Below the pieces are notes generated by a model. That model had not been told where the DNA came from, did not search any database, and worked only from the letters and a program-made list of their open reading frames with translations. Shown here in pieces: positions 1-7,337 of a stretch of 34,718 nt of DNA. The position numbers were made by a program, and so were the translations under genes. Within the stretch, counting starts at the first letter, position 1. The number at the start of each line of letters is the position of its first letter. The stretch is from Armatimonadota bacterium (GTDB lineage Bacteria; Sysuimicrobiota; Sysuimicrobiia; Sysuimicrobiales; Sysuimicrobiaceae), in NCBI GenBank assembly GCA_025060455.1, contig JANXBY010000003.1, forward strand, positions 1-34,718, in the 5' to 3' direction.

Positions 1-909
1 GGCCTTGAGGAGGACCGCGTCGGGGATGGTTACCTTGCCCACATCGTGGACGCGGGCCACCGCGTGCAAACCCCACAGGGTGTCGCCCTGAAGGCCCAGG
101 CGTTCGCCGAGCGCCCGGGCCAGCTCCGCCACCCGAATGGAGTGCTGGGCGGTGTACGGGTCCCTCAGGTCCACGGCATCCGCCAGGGCGTGGAGGAAGT
201 TGTCCGTCTCCAGGCGGAGGCGGACGTAGTTGTCGTAGGCGAGTTTGGTGGTGAGGAGCGCGGGGAAGAGCAAGACCGTGGCGAGCGGGTGCAACTGCCA
301 CAACGCGGCTACAGCGACGGACAGGGACGTGACGCCCGCGAAGAAGGGGACGACCGCCCGGAGGTAGGTACGGAAAACCGGACCGTAGGGCAGGCCCTGG
401 ATCGTTGCCACAGGGAACACAACCAGCAGCGTGTTCGCGGTGGCGAAGCAAACACCCGCGCCTAGTGCCACGGAGAGGCTGACGGGAAACGCCTGTGTGA
501 AGGTGGCGCCTCCGAGGAGGAACGAATACAGATTGCCAGCAAGCCAGATCGACCAAGAGTAGTTTGCGACGTTGTAGAGGACCTTGTACCACGGCTTGCC
601 GAGCTGGAAGTCAGAAGTCGCAGTCGCAAAGAGCATGAGAAGGAGTGCGAACGGCCAGCCACTGAGGAGAAGCACGGGGAGCGCCACCGCGGAGCTGAGC
701 GTGACCTCGAAAACCTGCGATCCCAAAGGGAGCCGGGTCGGCTTGAGTTCAGCCAAAATGGCGAGGAAGGTGGCTCCCATGAACCCGGCGGTCCTCAGGG
801 GGGAGAGGAACTCACTGGTGCGGGCCAGTGTGACGGCCGCATGCCCGACGCTGATGGCCAGAAGCAGGCAGGCGAGGGCACTGACAAATAAAAGCCGGCG
901 GCACGCCAT
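1..909 (-). CDS. Membrane-anchored HD-GYP phosphodiesterase (3' part outside window)
   Basis: Reading frame open from an ATG at 909 to the window edge; 303 residues are visible. The start is supported by a GGAGGAGA ribosome binding site 7 nt upstream. Residues 1-230 are mostly hydrophobic and hold about six to eight membrane segments with no recognised sensor fold. The HD-GYP domain begins near residue 244 with RDPYTAQHS (H256), followed by VARVHDVGKVTIPDAVLLK with the HD pair at H288-D289 and K292. The GYP signature lies beyond the window. HD-GYP proteins are known to hydrolyse cyclic di-GMP; here activity is inferred because the GYP part is unseen. The membrane N-terminus suggests reception of an extracellular or membrane signal. 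Two short ORFs with strong ribosome binding sites lie upstream on the same strand. Confidence 0.9.
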   Translation of the reverse strand, partial: MACRRLLFVSALACLLLAISVGHAAVTLARTSEFLSPLRTAGFMGATFLAILAELKPTRLPLGSQVFEVTLSSAVALPVLLLSGWPFALLLMLFATATSDFQLGKPWYKVLYNVANYSWSIWLAGNLYSFLLGGATFTQAFPVSLSVALGAGVCFATANTLLVVFPVATIQGLPYGPVFRTYLRAVVPFFAGVTSLSVAVAALWQLHPLATVLLFPALLTTKLAYDNYVRLRLETDNFLHALADAVDLRDPYTAQHSIRVAELARALGERLGLQGDTLWGLHAVARVHDVGKVTIPDAVLLKA

Positions 910-1035
910 CCCGTCTCCTCCCGCTGCGGAGCGGCGCACTGGCGGCCGGAGCAAGTAGCGTGCCGTGGCTCGCGCTACAGGTCAGGGCAACTAGCTACCC
1001 GTGACCGACCAACTTCTGAAGACTGTGGCTCCCAA

Positions 1036-1122
1036 CTACCCCCACTTGCCACCCGCACCGGCGCTCACGAGTAGCGAAGCGAGAGTCGAGAGCACCAGAA
1101 CCAGCTTGCCCCACTTGTTCAC
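1036..1122 (-). CDS. Candidate 28-residue secreted peptide
   Basis: Short frame GTG 1122 to TAG 1036. It has an AGGAGG ribosome binding site exactly 8 nt before the start. The peptide begins MNKWGKLVLVL, continues with a hydrophobic core to residue 19, and ends SAGAGGKWG. This looks like a Sec-type signal: Lys at 3 and 6, then 13 hydrophobic residues, then an A-x-A-like site. Cleavage after AGA would leave GGKWG, the size of known exported signalling peptides. The same ribosome binding site spacing and first 15 coding bases recur at 1172-1189. It lies 126 nt upstream of the HD-GYP gene. No family recognised; it has no Cys, so an AgrD-type thiolactone is excluded. An overlapping 57-codon frame exists but lacks a proper ribosome binding site. 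Confidence 0.45.
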   Translation of the reverse strand: MNKWGKLVLVLSTLASLLVSAGAGGKWG

Positions 1123-1171
1123 CTGGATCCCCTCCTTCCGCCGAATTTCGGATTACCTTAATAGCCATGGG

Positions 1172-1189
1172 TTAGCCCCACTTGTTCAC
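1172..1189 (-). other. Five-codon ORF (MNKWG-stop) repeating the start region of the 28-residue peptide
   Basis: AGGAGG at 1203-1198, 8 nt spacer, then GTGAACAAGTGGGGC followed at once by TAA. The 15 coding bases and the AGGAGG-to-start spacing are identical to those of the peptide gene at 1122, while the flanks differ. It may be a leader ORF, a truncated duplicate of the peptide gene, or a translation-coupling device. Whether it is translated is not known. Confidence 0.4.
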
Positions 1190-1206
1190 GGCGAAAGCCT
1201 CCTCGC

Positions 1207-1235
1207 TTGACGTGGCACGAGCATTGCTCTATTAT
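1207..1235 (+). promoter_or_regulatory. Sigma-A-type promoter for the hairpin-rich RNA
   Basis: TTGACG at 1207-1212, a 17-bp spacer, and TATTAT at 1230-1235. The spacer contains the inverted repeat GAGCA-T-TGCTC (1219-1229), which could be an operator. Predicted transcription start is near 1242, exactly where the first hairpin begins. Confidence 0.7.
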
Positions 1236-1241
1236 CGAGCG

Positions 1242-1439
1242 GACCTGTTGACCACAGGTCTGCCGGAACGTAGTTCCGGGCACAAACCTAGTTGCACGGG
1301 AGACCGTGCAACCTACACAACCGGATTGCCGACGAGCTTGCCTCGTCAGGCGAGCCACAGGAGCGCTGCGTCGCGCGACGGGCGGCTTTGTCCGCGATGT
1401 TCGCACCGAGTGGTGCTTCTGTCAAGCAAGTTGTTTTTT
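1242..1439 (+). ncRNA. Candidate structured RNA, or structured leader of glgA
   Basis: About 200 nt with a run of consecutive inverted repeats. H1 1242-1260 has 7-bp arms. H2 1263-1279 has 7-bp arms and loop GTA. H3 1291-1312 has 9-bp arms and a GAGA loop. H4 1328-1351 is 9 bp with one bulged A. H5 1369-1380 has CGTC/GACG arms, H6 1382-1395 has GCGG/CCGC arms, and H7 1403-1416 has GCACC/GGTGC arms. A weak stem TGCTT/AAGCA (1414-1428) followed by TTTTTT at 1434-1439 could be a terminator. GCGGAC at the 5' end (1239-1244) can pair with GTCCGC (1390-1395), so a closed multibranch fold is possible. I do not match it to 6S, SRP, tmRNA, RNase P or a riboswitch class I know. If read through, it would be a 5' leader of glgA, which starts 41 nt after the T-run. 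Confidence 0.5.
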
Positions 1440-1480
1440 CCGCGCAATTGTAGCCTACACTCCGGAGGTCCCGGACGCGC

Positions 1481-2947
1481 ATGCGGGTTTTGTTCGTCTC
1501 CTCTGAGGTGGCGCCGTTCTCGAAAACGGGTGGCTTGGCCGACGTGAGCGGCGCTCTTCCGGCGGCCCTTTCGCGCAGGGGGCTGGACGTTCGGGTGATG
1601 ACCCCTTTTTACCGGGCGGTGGTGCAGGGAGGTTGGGCGTCGGCAGCATGTGGGGAGGTCACGCTGGACCCCGGGGGGAGTGTGCAGACTGCCCGCATAA
1701 GGGAGGGCACGCTGCCGGGCGGGCCGCCGGTGTGGTTCGTAGACCACCCGCCTTCCTTCGACCGCCCGGGGCTGTACGGCGAGGGCGGCCAGGACTACCC
1801 GGACAACCTCGAGCGGTTCGCGCTGTTCTGCCGGGCGGTGCTGGCCTGGGTGCAGGCCGCGGACTGGGTTCCCGAGGTGATCCACTGCAACGACTGGCAG
1901 ACCGCCCTGTTGCCCGTGTACCTCCGCACATCCGCGGAGCCCCTGTGGAGCAGGGTGGGCTCGTTGCTGACCGTCCACAACCTGGCCTACCAGGGCGTGT
2001 TCCCGCCGGAGAAGTACGCCCTCCTGGGACTGCCGCAGGACCTGTACAGCCCTCGGTACTTCGAGTTCTGGGGACGAGTCAACCTCCTCAAGGCCGGACT
2101 CGTGTTCGCCGATATCCTGAGTACGGTGAGCGAGACGTACGCGCGAGAGATCCAGACCCCCGAACTGGGGTGCGGACTGGAGAGCGTCCTCCGGGAGCGG
2201 GCGGCTGACCTGTACGGGATCCTGAACGGCGTGGACTACACCGTGTGGGACCCCCGGAATGACACGTACCTGCCGGTTCGCTACGGCCCCGACGACCTTT
2301 CGGGGAAGGCGACGTGCAAAGCGGCCCTGCAGGAAGAAGTCGGGCTGCACCGCACGCCGTCCGTGCCTCTGTTCGGGATGGTGTCCCGGTTGGTTGAACA
2401 AAAGGGGGTTGACTTGGTGGTCGCCTGCGTAGACCACTTCCCTGCGGCCGGGGCTCAGCTGGTGGTGCTGGGGACCGGCGACCCGAGGTACGAGGCAGAG
2501 CTGCAGAACGCCGGCCGGAGGCACCCAGGGTGGGTGGCGGTCCGGATCGGGTTCGACGAGCGGCTGGCGCACTGGATCGAGGCGGGGTGCGACGCCTTTC
2601 TCATGCCCTCCCGCTACGAGCCCTCGGGGCTCAACCAGCTGTACAGCCTCCGGTACGGCACCGTGCCCGTGGTGAGGCGGACCGGCGGGTTGGCGGACAG
2701 CGTGGTGGATGCCACCCCGGAGGCGCTGGAGCGGGGAGAAGCCAACGGGTTCGTGTTTGAAGAGTACACGCCGGGCGCCTTCTGGGGGGCGGTGCAGCGC
2801 GCGCTGGCCGCTTACCAGCACCGTTCTACCTGGGAAAAGCTCGTGCGGACCGGGATGTCCGCGGACTTCTCGTGGGACCGGGCCGCGGGGCGGTACGTGG
2901 ACCTGTACCGGCTGGCCAGGCGCAGGCGGGGTGCGGTACCCTCGTGA
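1481..2947 (+). CDS. glgA: Glycogen/starch synthase (GT5)
   Basis: 488 residues, the usual length for bacterial GlgA. It transfers glucose from a sugar nucleotide, normally ADP-glucose, to the non-reducing end of an alpha-1,4-glucan in the cytoplasm. The GT5 N-terminal signature FSKTGGLADV is present with K15. The C-terminal GT-B half carries SRYEPSGLNQLYSLRYG and the second TGGLADSV motif. The start ATG is preceded by GGAGGT 11 nt upstream. It is followed after 30 nt by galT, so the two are probably cotranscribed. No glgC, glgB or glgP lies nearby, so the glucosyl donor cannot be told from context. The hairpin-rich RNA ends just upstream and could act as its leader. Confidence 0.95.
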   Translation: MRVLFVSSEVAPFSKTGGLADVSGALPAALSRRGLDVRVMTPFYRAVVQGGWASAACGEVTLDPGGSVQTARIREGTLPGGPPVWFVDHPPSFDRPGLYGEGGQDYPDNLERFALFCRAVLAWVQAADWVPEVIHCNDWQTALLPVYLRTSAEPLWSRVGSLLTVHNLAYQGVFPPEKYALLGLPQDLYSPRYFEFWGRVNLLKAGLVFADILSTVSETYAREIQTPELGCGLESVLRERAADLYGILNGVDYTVWDPRNDTYLPVRYGPDDLSGKATCKAALQEEVGLHRTPSVPLFGMVSRLVEQKGVDLVVACVDHFPAAGAQLVVLGTGDPRYEAELQNAGRRHPGWVAVRIGFDERLAHWIEAGCDAFLMPSRYEPSGLNQLYSLRYGTVPVVRRTGGLADSVVDATPEALERGEANGFVFEEYTPGAFWGAVQRALAAYQHRSTWEKLVRTGMSADFSWDRAAGRYVDLYRLARRRRGAVPS

Positions 2948-2977
2948 GCGTGCGGGCAGACGGCGTGGAGGGCCTGG

Positions 2978-4048
2978 ATGCCTGAGCTGCGGCGGGACGT
3001 GGTCTCCGGACGATGGGTGATCATCGCCACCGAGCGGGCTTCGCGGCCCATGGACTTCGCCCGGGGCCGGGAGTGGGCGGCGTCGGACCGGGAGCGCTGT
3101 CCCTTCTGCCCGGGGCGGGAGCAGGAGACGCCCCCTGAGATTTACGCGGTCCGGCCGGAAGGCCCGCGCGACGGGCCGGGCTGGCGGGTCCGAGTGGTGC
3201 CGAACAAATACCCCGCCCTGCGCATCGAGGGGGAGCTGTACGCAGAAGGTGCGCCCCTGTTCGAGCACATGGACGCCGTGGGCGCGCACGAGGTCATCGT
3301 GGAGACCCCGGAGCACGACACCCACCTGGGGCTCTTGCCCGACCACCACGTGGCGGAGGTGCTCCGCACGTACCGCGAGCGGTACGTGGACCTGGACCGG
3401 GATCCCCGGTTCAAGTACGCCCTCCTGTTCCGCAACCACGGCCGGACGGCCGGTGCGAGCCTGTCACACCCACACTCGCAGCTCATCGCCCTGCCGGTGG
3501 TGCCGCGCCGAGCGGAGGAGGAGCTGGAGGTGGCGCGCCGGTACTTCGCCGACCACGCCCGCTGCCTGTACTGCGACGTGGTGTCCGCGGAGCTGGAGCG
3601 CGGGGAGCGGGTGGTGTACGAAAACGACGCGTTTTTGGCCTACGAGCCCTACGCGTCCCGGTTCCCGTTTGAGACCTGGCTGGTCCCCAAGTTCCACCAG
3701 GCGAGCTTCGGGCAGCTGGAGGACGAGGAACTCGTGGCGCTGGCGGACGCCCTGCGGGCGACCCTGCACAAGTTGCACGCGGCCCTGGACAACCCGCCCT
3801 ACAACTTCATCGTGCACAGTGCGCCGTACAACCCGCTGCCCGAGCACCTGTACCACTGGCACGTCGAGATCATGCCGCGGCTCACATCGGTGGCAGGGTT
3901 CGAGTGGGGGACCGGGTTTTACATCAACGTGGTCCCGCCGGAGCAGGCCGCCCGGTTCTTGCGGGAAGCACCGGAGCGACCCGAAACTCCCACCGTGCCG
4001 CCGGTCCTCGAGCCGGTGGAGGTGCACGGAGAGGTCGGCGGCCGGTAG
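2978..4048 (+). CDS. galT: Galactose-1-phosphate uridylyltransferase (HIT superfamily)
   Basis: 356 residues, typical GalT length. It exchanges UMP between UDP-glucose and galactose-1-phosphate through a covalent uridylyl-histidine (Leloir pathway). The N-terminal zinc motif CPFC is at 41-44. The catalytic HPHSQ motif places the nucleophile at H166, with H164 before it. A second metal-type motif HWHVEI starts at H293. A CLYC pair is at 196-199. It lies 30 nt downstream of glgA, and the pairing suggests sugar-nucleotide interconversion linked to glucan synthesis. Some GalT-like proteins are ADP-glucose or other NDP-sugar phosphorylases, so true substrate specificity is uncertain. The start ATG keeps the conserved first strand PELRRDVVSGRWVIIA. 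Confidence 0.93.
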   Translation: MPELRRDVVSGRWVIIATERASRPMDFARGREWAASDRERCPFCPGREQETPPEIYAVRPEGPRDGPGWRVRVVPNKYPALRIEGELYAEGAPLFEHMDAVGAHEVIVETPEHDTHLGLLPDHHVAEVLRTYRERYVDLDRDPRFKYALLFRNHGRTAGASLSHPHSQLIALPVVPRRAEEELEVARRYFADHARCLYCDVVSAELERGERVVYENDAFLAYEPYASRFPFETWLVPKFHQASFGQLEDEELVALADALRATLHKLHAALDNPPYNFIVHSAPYNPLPEHLYHWHVEIMPRLTSVAGFEWGTGFYINVVPPEQAARFLREAPERPETPTVPPVLEPVEVHGEVGGR

Positions 4049-4091
4049 CCCCTGTTGCGCAGGCCAGGGAGCCGGCAGACGTGGCCGTCGG

Positions 4092-5417
4092 CTACTGGAT
4101 CACCACACTCGGTAGCCACAGGGCCAGCTGTGGGAAGAAGTACACCACTAGCAGGGCCACCACCTGCAGGGCCAGGAACGGCATCATGCCCCACCAAATG
4201 TCCGACAGGAGCACGCCGGGCGGTGCTACGCCCTTGATGTAGAAGGCGGCCATGGCCACGGGCGGGCTGAGGAAGGCGGTCTGCAGGTTCAGCGCCACCA
4301 GGACCCCAAGCCAGATGGGGTCGATCCCGTAGCCCTGGGCCAGGGGCCAGAACAGCGGCATGAAGATGATGATGATCTCCGTCCACTCCAGAGGCCAGCC
4401 GAGCAGAAACACCACCACCAGCATCAGCCACAGGAACTGCGTGGAGCTAAGGCCCAGGCCGGTGATGAACTGCTCGATGACCCGGGATCCCCCGAGGCGG
4501 GCGAACACCGCGGAAAAGATGTTGCTGCCTACGAGCAGGAACAGGACGGTGCTGGAGGTGCGCAGGGAGTGGTACACGGACTCCCGCAGGGTCTGCCAGG
4601 TCAGACGCCGGTAGGCGGCACTGAGGGCAAGAGCTCCCAGGGCGCCCATGGCGGAGGCCTCTGTGGGGGCCGCGAGCCCGGCCACGATGGAGCCGAGCAC
4701 GGCCAGGATCAGCAAGGAGATGGGCAGGACTCCTGTGGCCAGCATCCCGAGGATCTGTGGCAGGGTGTACTGTCGCTCCTCCTTGGGCAGCGGCGGGGAG
4801 AGGTCCGGGCGCAGAAGCGCACGGACGAGGATGTAGACCACATACAGCCCCGCAAGGAGGAAGCCCGGCAGGAAGGCGGCCAGGTACAGCTTCACGATGG
4901 AGATGCCCGCGTTGGCCGCGTACAGGATCAGCAGGACGCTGGGCGGGATGAGGATCCCGAGGGTGCCGCCCGCGGCCACGCAGCCCGTGGCCAGGCGCTT
5001 GTCGTAGCGCAGGCGAAGCATGGGCGGCAGGGCCAGAAGCCCCATGATGGTCACCGACGCCCCGATGATCCCCGTGGCCATGGCGAAGATGGTGCACGTG
5101 ATGACCGTGGCCAGGGCCAGGGAACCCGGGAGGGGGCCCGCCGCCACCAGGATGGCGTGGAACAGGCGGTCCATCACCCCGGATCGTTCCAGCACGTAGC
5201 CCATGAACACGAACAGGACGATGGAGATCAGGATGTCGTTGGTCATCACCTGGAAGGTCCGGATCGCCATTAGGTTGAACAGCTCCGGAGTCCACCCGAG
5301 CCCCAGGGTGCCAAACACGAGACCCAGTCCCAGCAAGGTGAAGGCGGTGGGGAAGCCGATGAAGATGGCGAGGGTGAGGACCAAAAGCTGAATGACGCCC
5401 AGGGTTTCGGGGTTCAC
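4092..5417 (-). CDS. dctM: TRAP transporter large permease, DctM type
   Basis: About 441 residues from the GTG at 5417, which overlaps the dctQ stop by 4 nt (GTGA). That coupling is why I prefer it over an in-frame start 63 nt upstream inside dctQ. It is highly hydrophobic with roughly 12 membrane segments and has the DctM signature GTLGILIPPSVLLILYAANA. This is the membrane subunit that moves the solute delivered by the periplasmic binding protein, driven by a sodium or proton gradient. It is the last gene of dctP-dctQ-dctM. Its 3' end faces galT with 43 nt between the stops and no obvious terminator. Substrate is inferred from neighbours: glycolate, lactate or a 2-oxo acid. Confidence 0.94.
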   Translation of the reverse strand: MNPETLGVIQLLVLTLAIFIGFPTAFTLLGLGLVFGTLGLGWTPELFNLMAIRTFQVMTNDILISIVLFVFMGYVLERSGVMDRLFHAILVAAGPLPGSLALATVITCTIFAMATGIIGASVTIMGLLALPPMLRLRYDKRLATGCVAAGGTLGILIPPSVLLILYAANAGISIVKLYLAAFLPGFLLAGLYVVYILVRALLRPDLSPPLPKEERQYTLPQILGMLATGVLPISLLILAVLGSIVAGLAAPTEASAMGALGALALSAAYRRLTWQTLRESVYHSLRTSSTVLFLLVGSNIFSAVFARLGGSRVIEQFITGLGLSSTQFLWLMLVVVFLLGWPLEWTEIIIIFMPLFWPLAQGYGIDPIWLGVLVALNLQTAFLSPPVAMAAFYIKGVAPPGVLLSDIWWGMMPFLALQVVALLVVYFFPQLALWLPSVVIQ

Positions 5418-5950
5418 GCGACCACCTCGTGTTCCACAGGCTCGCCGGGCCAGCGGTTCGTCCGGATGGCCACCAGGCAACGGAGGACCTGGGCCACGCC
5501 CTGCAGGGCCATGAGGACCGCGGTCAGCGGGATGACGAACTTCAGCGGGTAGATGGGGCGGCCGTAGGGGCTAAAGGGAGACGTCTCACGGACCAGGAAA
5601 GACTGCCAGAAGTACGACCACCCCGCGTACGTGAGCGCGTACATGGCGGGGAAGAACACCAACAGGTACAGCACCAGGTCGATGAGGGCCTGGGTCCGGG
5701 GGGAGAAGCGGCGGTAGAAGACGTCGCCACGCACGTGGGCGTCCCGGGCCAGGGTGTAGGCGGAACCGAGCATGAAGTACGCGCCGTACAGCATGACGGT
5801 GGTGTCGAAGGCCCAGGTGGTGGGGGCGCTGAAGAAGTACCGGGCGAACACCTCGTAGCCCAGGGCGAAGGTCAGGGGCAGGATCATCCACGCAGCGATC
5901 CTCCCCACGACGTTGGAGACGACCGAGATGCGTTCGGCCCATCGTTCCAC
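5414..5950 (-). CDS. dctQ: TRAP transporter small permease, DctQ type
   Basis: 178 residues with four membrane segments. The family pattern RYFFSAPTTWAFDT, then the loop AHVRGDVFY (residues 71-79), is clear. DctQ forms the membrane complex with DctM and is needed for solute transfer. The start GTG at 5950 has a G-rich ribosome binding region (GGGGGGTT). The stop overlaps the dctM start by 4 nt. An 82-nt gap separates it from dctP and holds a strong hairpin, consistent with lower expression of the permease than of the binding protein. Confidence 0.93.
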   Translation of the reverse strand: MERWAERISVVSNVVGRIAAWMILPLTFALGYEVFARYFFSAPTTWAFDTTVMLYGAYFMLGSAYTLARDAHVRGDVFYRRFSPRTQALIDLVLYLLVFFPAMYALTYAGWSYFWQSFLVRETSPFSPYGRPIYPLKFVIPLTAVLMALQGVAQVLRCLVAIRTNRWPGEPVEHEVVA

Positions 5951-5978
5951 AAGGAACCCCCCTCTGGTGGGCTCTTCC

Positions 5979-6014
5979 GGCGGGCCGAAGGGCCGGGGGG
6001 CCCTCCGGCCCGCC
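5979..6014 (-). promoter_or_regulatory. Strong intercistronic hairpin between dctP and dctQ
   Basis: Arms GGCGGGCCG and CGGCCCGCC pair perfectly (9 bp) and continue with AGGG/CCCT after one mismatch. No T-run follows, so it is more likely an mRNA-stabilising or attenuating structure than a full terminator. Such hairpins between binding-protein and permease genes are common in transport operons. Confidence 0.6.
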
Positions 6015-6032
6015 GGGGAACCAGGAATCCCG

Positions 6033-7190
6033 CTAGCGCTTCCGGAACCAGTGCTCGTATGCCGGCCGGTTGTCCACGTACGTGCGCAGCTTCCAGGACA
6101 CCACCCGCCGGGCCCATTCCCGCTGGCTCTGGACGATGCGTGCGAAGGTAGGGTTGGCTTTGCTGTGCCGCTCGATGAGCACGTCCCACGCCTTCAGTTG
6201 AGACTCCAGCACAGGACGGGGCGTGACGAAGACGCGCACCTTCCGCTGCGTCTCCAGCTCCTCTAGGTCGCGGCTGTTGCGGTCGGTCATCTTGAACTGG
6301 AAGTCGGCACTTTCGGCTAGGATGGCGTTACGGACGATGGCCTTCAGGTCCGCGGGCAGGGCGTCCCACTTGGTCTTGTTGAAGAGGATCTCCAGGCACT
6401 CCACGGGCTGGTGGTAGCTCTGCAGCATGTACACCTTGCGGACGTCGGGAAAGCCGAGGAGCTTGTCGGAGGTGGGGTTGTTGAACTCAGCGCCGTCGAT
6501 GACCCCCCGCTCCAAGGCGGGCACGATCTCGCCCGCGGGGAGGATGACGACACTGGCGCCGAGCTCCTTGAAGAGTTCCGCGGACAGCCCCACGGTCCGG
6601 TACTTGGTCCGCTGCAGCTGCTCGGGCCGGAGGACCGGGTTTCGGAACCACCCCAGGGGCTGCGTGGGGATGGGCCCGTGAAGGAAGGAGATCACGTTCA
6701 TCTTCAGCTCGTTCTGCAGCAGGTTCTGGTACATGTCGAACCCACCGCCGTAGTAGAACCAGGCGAGCAGGTCCACGGCGTCCATCCCGAAGGAGGGACC
6801 CGTGCCGAACAGGCTGGCGGCCACGTGCTTGCCGAACCAGTACGCGGGCACCCCGTGGCCGCCGTCCAGCACCCCGCGGTTCACCGCGTCCAGGACCTCG
6901 AACGCGGGAACCACGGCGCCCGCGGGCAGGACGTCAAAGCGCAGCCGCCCCGCGGACATCTCGTTCACGCGCTGAGCGAGGCTGACCACGACCTCGTGAA
7001 AGATGTCCCGACTCGGCCAGGTGGACTGGACCTTCCACACGATGGGAGCCTGCGCCCGCGCCACGTTCACCCGCGGCAGGGTGGCCGTGGCGGCGGCGGC
7101 CCCCGCGGCCACCGCAGACTTCAGGAAGGTGCGGCGGGACACACGGCCGGCCTTTTGTCCGTTTCCGGAGTTCTTGGCACGGGTAGCCAT
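6033..7190 (-). CDS. dctP: TRAP transporter solute-binding protein, DctP/TakP-like, with Tat signal
   Basis: 385 residues. A twin-arginine signal SRRTFLKSA (18-26) plus an Ala-rich hydrophobic stretch ends near ARAQA, so the protein is exported folded. The mature part begins IVWKVQSTWPS. The central segment GAEFNNPTSDKLLGF followed by EILFNKTKWDALP resembles the ligand region of TakP-like and lactate-binding TRAP proteins, which bind 2-oxo or 2-hydroxy monocarboxylates. With glycolate oxidase and malate synthase next door, glycolate, lactate or glyoxylate are likely ligands; this is an inference. It is the first transporter gene, 147 nt downstream of iclR. The ATG is preceded by a GGGGGG ribosome binding stretch. 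Confidence 0.93.
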   Translation of the reverse strand: MATRAKNSGNGQKAGRVSRRTFLKSAVAAGAAAATATLPRVNVARAQAPIVWKVQSTWPSRDIFHEVVVSLAQRVNEMSAGRLRFDVLPAGAVVPAFEVLDAVNRGVLDGGHGVPAYWFGKHVAASLFGTGPSFGMDAVDLLAWFYYGGGFDMYQNLLQNELKMNVISFLHGPIPTQPLGWFRNPVLRPEQLQRTKYRTVGLSAELFKELGASVVILPAGEIVPALERGVIDGAEFNNPTSDKLLGFPDVRKVYMLQSYHQPVECLEILFNKTKWDALPADLKAIVRNAILAESADFQFKMTDRNSRDLEELETQRKVRVFVTPRPVLESQLKAWDVLIERHSKANPTFARIVQSQREWARRVVSWKLRTYVDNRPAYEHWFRKR

Positions 7191-7337
7191 ACCAACCCCC
7201 CTTTTCCCCTCGCGGTCGTAGGTGGGCCCGGTGCCGGCTGGCTGTCCCCTCCCTCCTTTCCGCCGACAGACTCCGGCGCCCCGCGGAGCGCTCTTATGAT
7301 TCGGAGGCGCGGCCGGACTTCCCTTCTCGTGGCGGGG

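Noticed and set aside
1036-1122. AgrD-type cyclic lactone autoinducer
   Set aside because: The peptide has no Cys to form the thiolactone, and no AgrB is seen; the membrane part of the HD-GYP protein does not look like AgrB.
995-1168. 57-codon ATG frame overlapping the short peptide gene in another frame (minus strand)
   Set aside because: No ribosome binding site at the proper distance, no signal or hydrophobic core; the GTG frame at 1122 has a well-placed AGGAGG and a signal-like peptide.
1346-3439. A 697-codon open frame on the minus strand opposite glgA and galT
   Set aside because: Shadow frame caused by high GC. The plus strand carries full glgA and galT with all motifs, and the shadow shows no known domain and Pro/Arg/His-rich composition.
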